A stretch of DNA of 15,318 nucleotides. It comes from Prevotella sp. GTDB taxonomy: Bacteria; Bacteroidota; Bacteroidia; Bacteroidales; Dysgonomonadaceae. The position numbers were made by a program, and so were the translations under genes. A model generated the notes under the pieces. It was given only the letters and a program-made list of their open reading frames with translations. It had not been told where the DNA came from and did not search any database. The stretch is taken from NCBI GenBank assembly GCA_031263965.1, contig JAISES010000060.1, positions 1 through 15,318 of the forward strand, given 5' to 3'. Shown here one piece after another: positions 13,561 through 15,318 of the stretch (position 1 is its first letter; the number at the start of each line of letters is the position of its first letter).

Positions 13561-14322
13561 TTGCACTATAAATCAATAAATATAAAACGAACAGTTAAGG
13601 GCATTTTTCTAATGCTCTTGCTGTGTTTTTGCACATCATTGACAAGTCAGAATGATTCGGTAAGTACTTTATCTGCGCCTGTCTTAGAGGCCCGGCCTGT
13701 TGATATCCGGGTTCCTGATAAGGACAAAATAGAAGAATACAAAAAAGATTCGCGTTTCGATTATGTAAGAAATAAACAACAGCCGGCCGAAATGTCTTTA
13801 TGGGATAGGCTGTGGTATGGCATCAGTGAGTTTATAGACAGTGTATTTAGTGCAGTTGCATCTTCAGGAGCTTTGAGTTTTGTTGTCATCATGATATGTA
13901 TTCTCTTGGTTTGCCTGCTGTTGATGAAACTCATGGGTGTCGATTACCGGACGGTTTTGGGCAAGAAAAAAATAGATACGCCTGAAATTAATATATATAC
14001 CGAAAATGTGCATGAGATGAATTTCGATGCGCTTATTTCGAATGCCTTGCAAAATAAAGATTACCGGTTGGCCATACGTTTCATATATCTCAAAAATTTA
14101 AAGTTGCTTTCGGATAAGGAAATAATAACATGGAATGCCAATAAGACGAATTATAGTTACCAATATGAGATAAACAATCATAATCTTCGTACTAAGTTTC
14201 TGGAAACGACACTCATTTTCGATTATGTATGGTATGGCGAATTTCCGGTAGAGGAAGCAGGGTTTTCCGGATTATCATCGCATTTGAATGACTTTAGCAA
14301 TATGATAGCCAATGAAAGATAA
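13561..14322 (+). CDS. DUF4129-like membrane protein
   Basis: The frame starts at a TTG (13561), giving a positively charged n-region and then FLMLLLCFCTSLTS, a likely signal peptide or anchor. The only in-frame ATG (13612) would remove those charges, so TTG is preferred though unproven. After a low-complexity linker, a single membrane helix lies near residues 95-120 (FVVIMICILLVCLLLMKLMG). The cytosolic C-terminal part has the DUF4129 pattern: YRLAIRFIYLKNLKLLSDK, ITWNANKTNYSY and FDYVWYGEFPV. Such domains recur beside MoxR and DUF58 genes; their role is unknown. It starts 10 bases after the preceding stop and overlaps the next ATG by 11 bases. Confidence 0.82.
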   Translation: MHYKSINIKRTVKGIFLMLLLCFCTSLTSQNDSVSTLSAPVLEARPVDIRVPDKDKIEEYKKDSRFDYVRNKQQPAEMSLWDRLWYGISEFIDSVFSAVASSGALSFVVIMICILLVCLLLMKLMGVDYRTVLGKKKIDTPEINIYTENVHEMNFDALISNALQNKDYRLAIRFIYLKNLKLLSDKEIITWNANKTNYSYQYEINNHNLRTKFLETTLIFDYVWYGEFPVEEAGFSGLSSHLNDFSNMIANER

Positions 14323-15318
14323 GAAATACATAATACTGATTGTGGTGATTATCTTGATGATGATTGGTTTGTCTATTGCCAAGACAAGTAAGCCTAAGCC
14401 ATTGGACTGGTCTCCAACATTTATCAATTCCAAGACAGACCCGTTTGGTACATATATTACATATCAGTTATTGGGAGATATATTTGATAAAGGTAAAATT
14501 CGTTCTACCCGCAGGCCTGTTTACAATAATCTGAAAAAAAATATAGATGATTATTTCGGATATGAAGAGACCTATGTTTATGATGAGGACTATGATGAAT
14601 CGAATTTTGAAGAAGAACGTCAATTAAATGATTCTCTCATTAGCCTGATAAGGGCAAATGATAAATTAGCTGCAATAAAATTATATCAGGAACAAACAGA
14701 TACGGACTTGGATGAAGCTAAACTATATGTTGATAATCTGGCAAAATGGGTCGAGGCGGCAAATACCGATCCTTCGGCATGGTATAGAGATCTGGAGGCT
14801 CTGAATGATACGGCATCATATATCTTTATAAACAGGACTTTTTCGGTCGATAAACTGGATTTGGAATATTTATTAGACTTTGCCGGATTAGGGAATAATG
14901 TCTTTATTTCGGCTGAATCTTTTTCAAAAAATCTCCTGGATACACTCAAAATCCGGATAAACAGGATAGACCTGTCATCAGATACTATATTTTCACTGGT
15001 AGACTCGCCCGGGAAGAAATATAGCTTTGGAAGTGTTTATGCACAAATGAAACTGACATCTGAAAAAGATAGTCGTTTGGCGGTGCGGGCTTTGGGCTTT
15101 AATGCTAAATGGGACACTGTTTTTGTAGAAGTGAACTATGGTAAAGGACATTTCTATTTACATACGTTACCATCTGCTTTTGCCAATATCAATCAACTCC
15201 AGGTTGATAAATACGATTTTGCATTCCGTAGTTTGTCTTATTTGCCCAAAAACAGTAACGTGATTTGGGACGAATATCAGAAGCAAGGGGCGGTCGGAAA
15301 GAATAGCCCGTTCAGGGT
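14312..15318 (+). CDS. DUF4350-like protein with an L12-C-terminal-like insertion, partial at 3' end
   Basis: An open frame from the ATG at 14312 to the window edge (335 codons, no stop). One N-terminal membrane helix (YIILIVVIILMMIGLSIA, residues 6-23) precedes KPKPLDWSPTFINSKTDPFGTYITYQLL, the usual DUF4350 opening in Bacteroidetes. The later part (YIFINRTFSVDKLDLEYLLDFAGLGNNVFIS, 170-200) continues that domain. Between them lie an acidic Asp/Glu/Tyr-rich stretch (80-103) and a helical module at 105-146. That module's AIKLYQEQTDTDLDEAKLYV matches the pattern AIKxYRExTGxxLxEAKxxV of ribosomal protein L7/L12 C-terminal-like domains. The gene overlaps the DUF4129-like stop by 11 bases. A MoxR ATPase and a DUF58 protein are expected next, outside the window. 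Confidence 0.75.
   Translation, partial: MKDKKYIILIVVIILMMIGLSIAKTSKPKPLDWSPTFINSKTDPFGTYITYQLLGDIFDKGKIRSTRRPVYNNLKKNIDDYFGYEETYVYDEDYDESNFEEERQLNDSLISLIRANDKLAAIKLYQEQTDTDLDEAKLYVDNLAKWVEAANTDPSAWYRDLEALNDTASYIFINRTFSVDKLDLEYLLDFAGLGNNVFISAESFSKNLLDTLKIRINRIDLSSDTIFSLVDSPGKKYSFGSVYAQMKLTSEKDSRLAVRALGFNAKWDTVFVEVNYGKGHFYLHTLPSAFANINQLQVDKYDFAFRSLSYLPKNSNVIWDEYQKQGAVGKNSPFR

Overview
The window looks like chromosomal DNA of a Bacteroidales bacterium (Bacteroidetes), perhaps close to Dysgonomonas. This is inferred from four things: the AT-rich spacers, starts without Shine-Dalgarno sequences, TAnnTTTG-type -7 promoter boxes (one with a TTTG -33 box 19 bp away), and the gene families present. 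No tRNA, rRNA, CRISPR array or transposase gene was seen.

Layout. (1) Positions 1-775, minus strand: remains of two tandem putative lipoproteins that resemble the small lipoproteins of Bacteroidetes radical-SAM/lipoprotein systems. One has lost its lipobox cysteine and is frameshifted. The other keeps only its C-terminus and is cut by a dispersed palindromic repeat. (2) 872-5484, minus strand: a three-gene glycogen/alpha-glucan operon, in order debranching-type enzyme, GT4 glycosyltransferase, GH57 protein. The two hydrolase-type proteins lack expected catalytic-motif residues. (3) 5912-8372, plus strand: lgt (prolipoprotein diacylglyceryl transferase, with an apparent extra membrane segment) and a flavodiiron protein. 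(4) 8529-10303: an outer-membrane beta-barrel protein (minus) divergent from an AraC-type regulator (plus). (5) 10653-15318: an RDD membrane protein (minus) divergent from a plus-strand operon of SpoIIM-like, multi-pass membrane, DUF4129-like and DUF4350-like proteins. That set usually travels with a MoxR ATPase and a DUF58 protein, which would lie beyond the right edge. The last gene appears to carry a ribosomal-protein-L12-C-terminal-like helical module.

The spacers are unusually rich in dispersed palindromes. There is a roughly 80-bp family (AGAAACTGTTT...AAACAGTTTCT) with three main copies, two of them lying directly after a stop codon in the same orientation relative to that gene. There is a CACGGAG-type hairpin, a TTTAGC/GCTAAA palindrome on both sides of the AraC gene, and two copies of a CATTGCGAG/GCAATCC repeat. 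Those two copies are linked by a perfect 39-bp inverted duplication more than 10 kb apart.

The best candidates for something undescribed are the dispersed repeat network, the decaying rSAM-lipoprotein pair, the glycogen operon with altered catalytic motifs, and the L12-like insertion in the DUF4350 protein. All functional names come from motif recognition by eye, without database searches.
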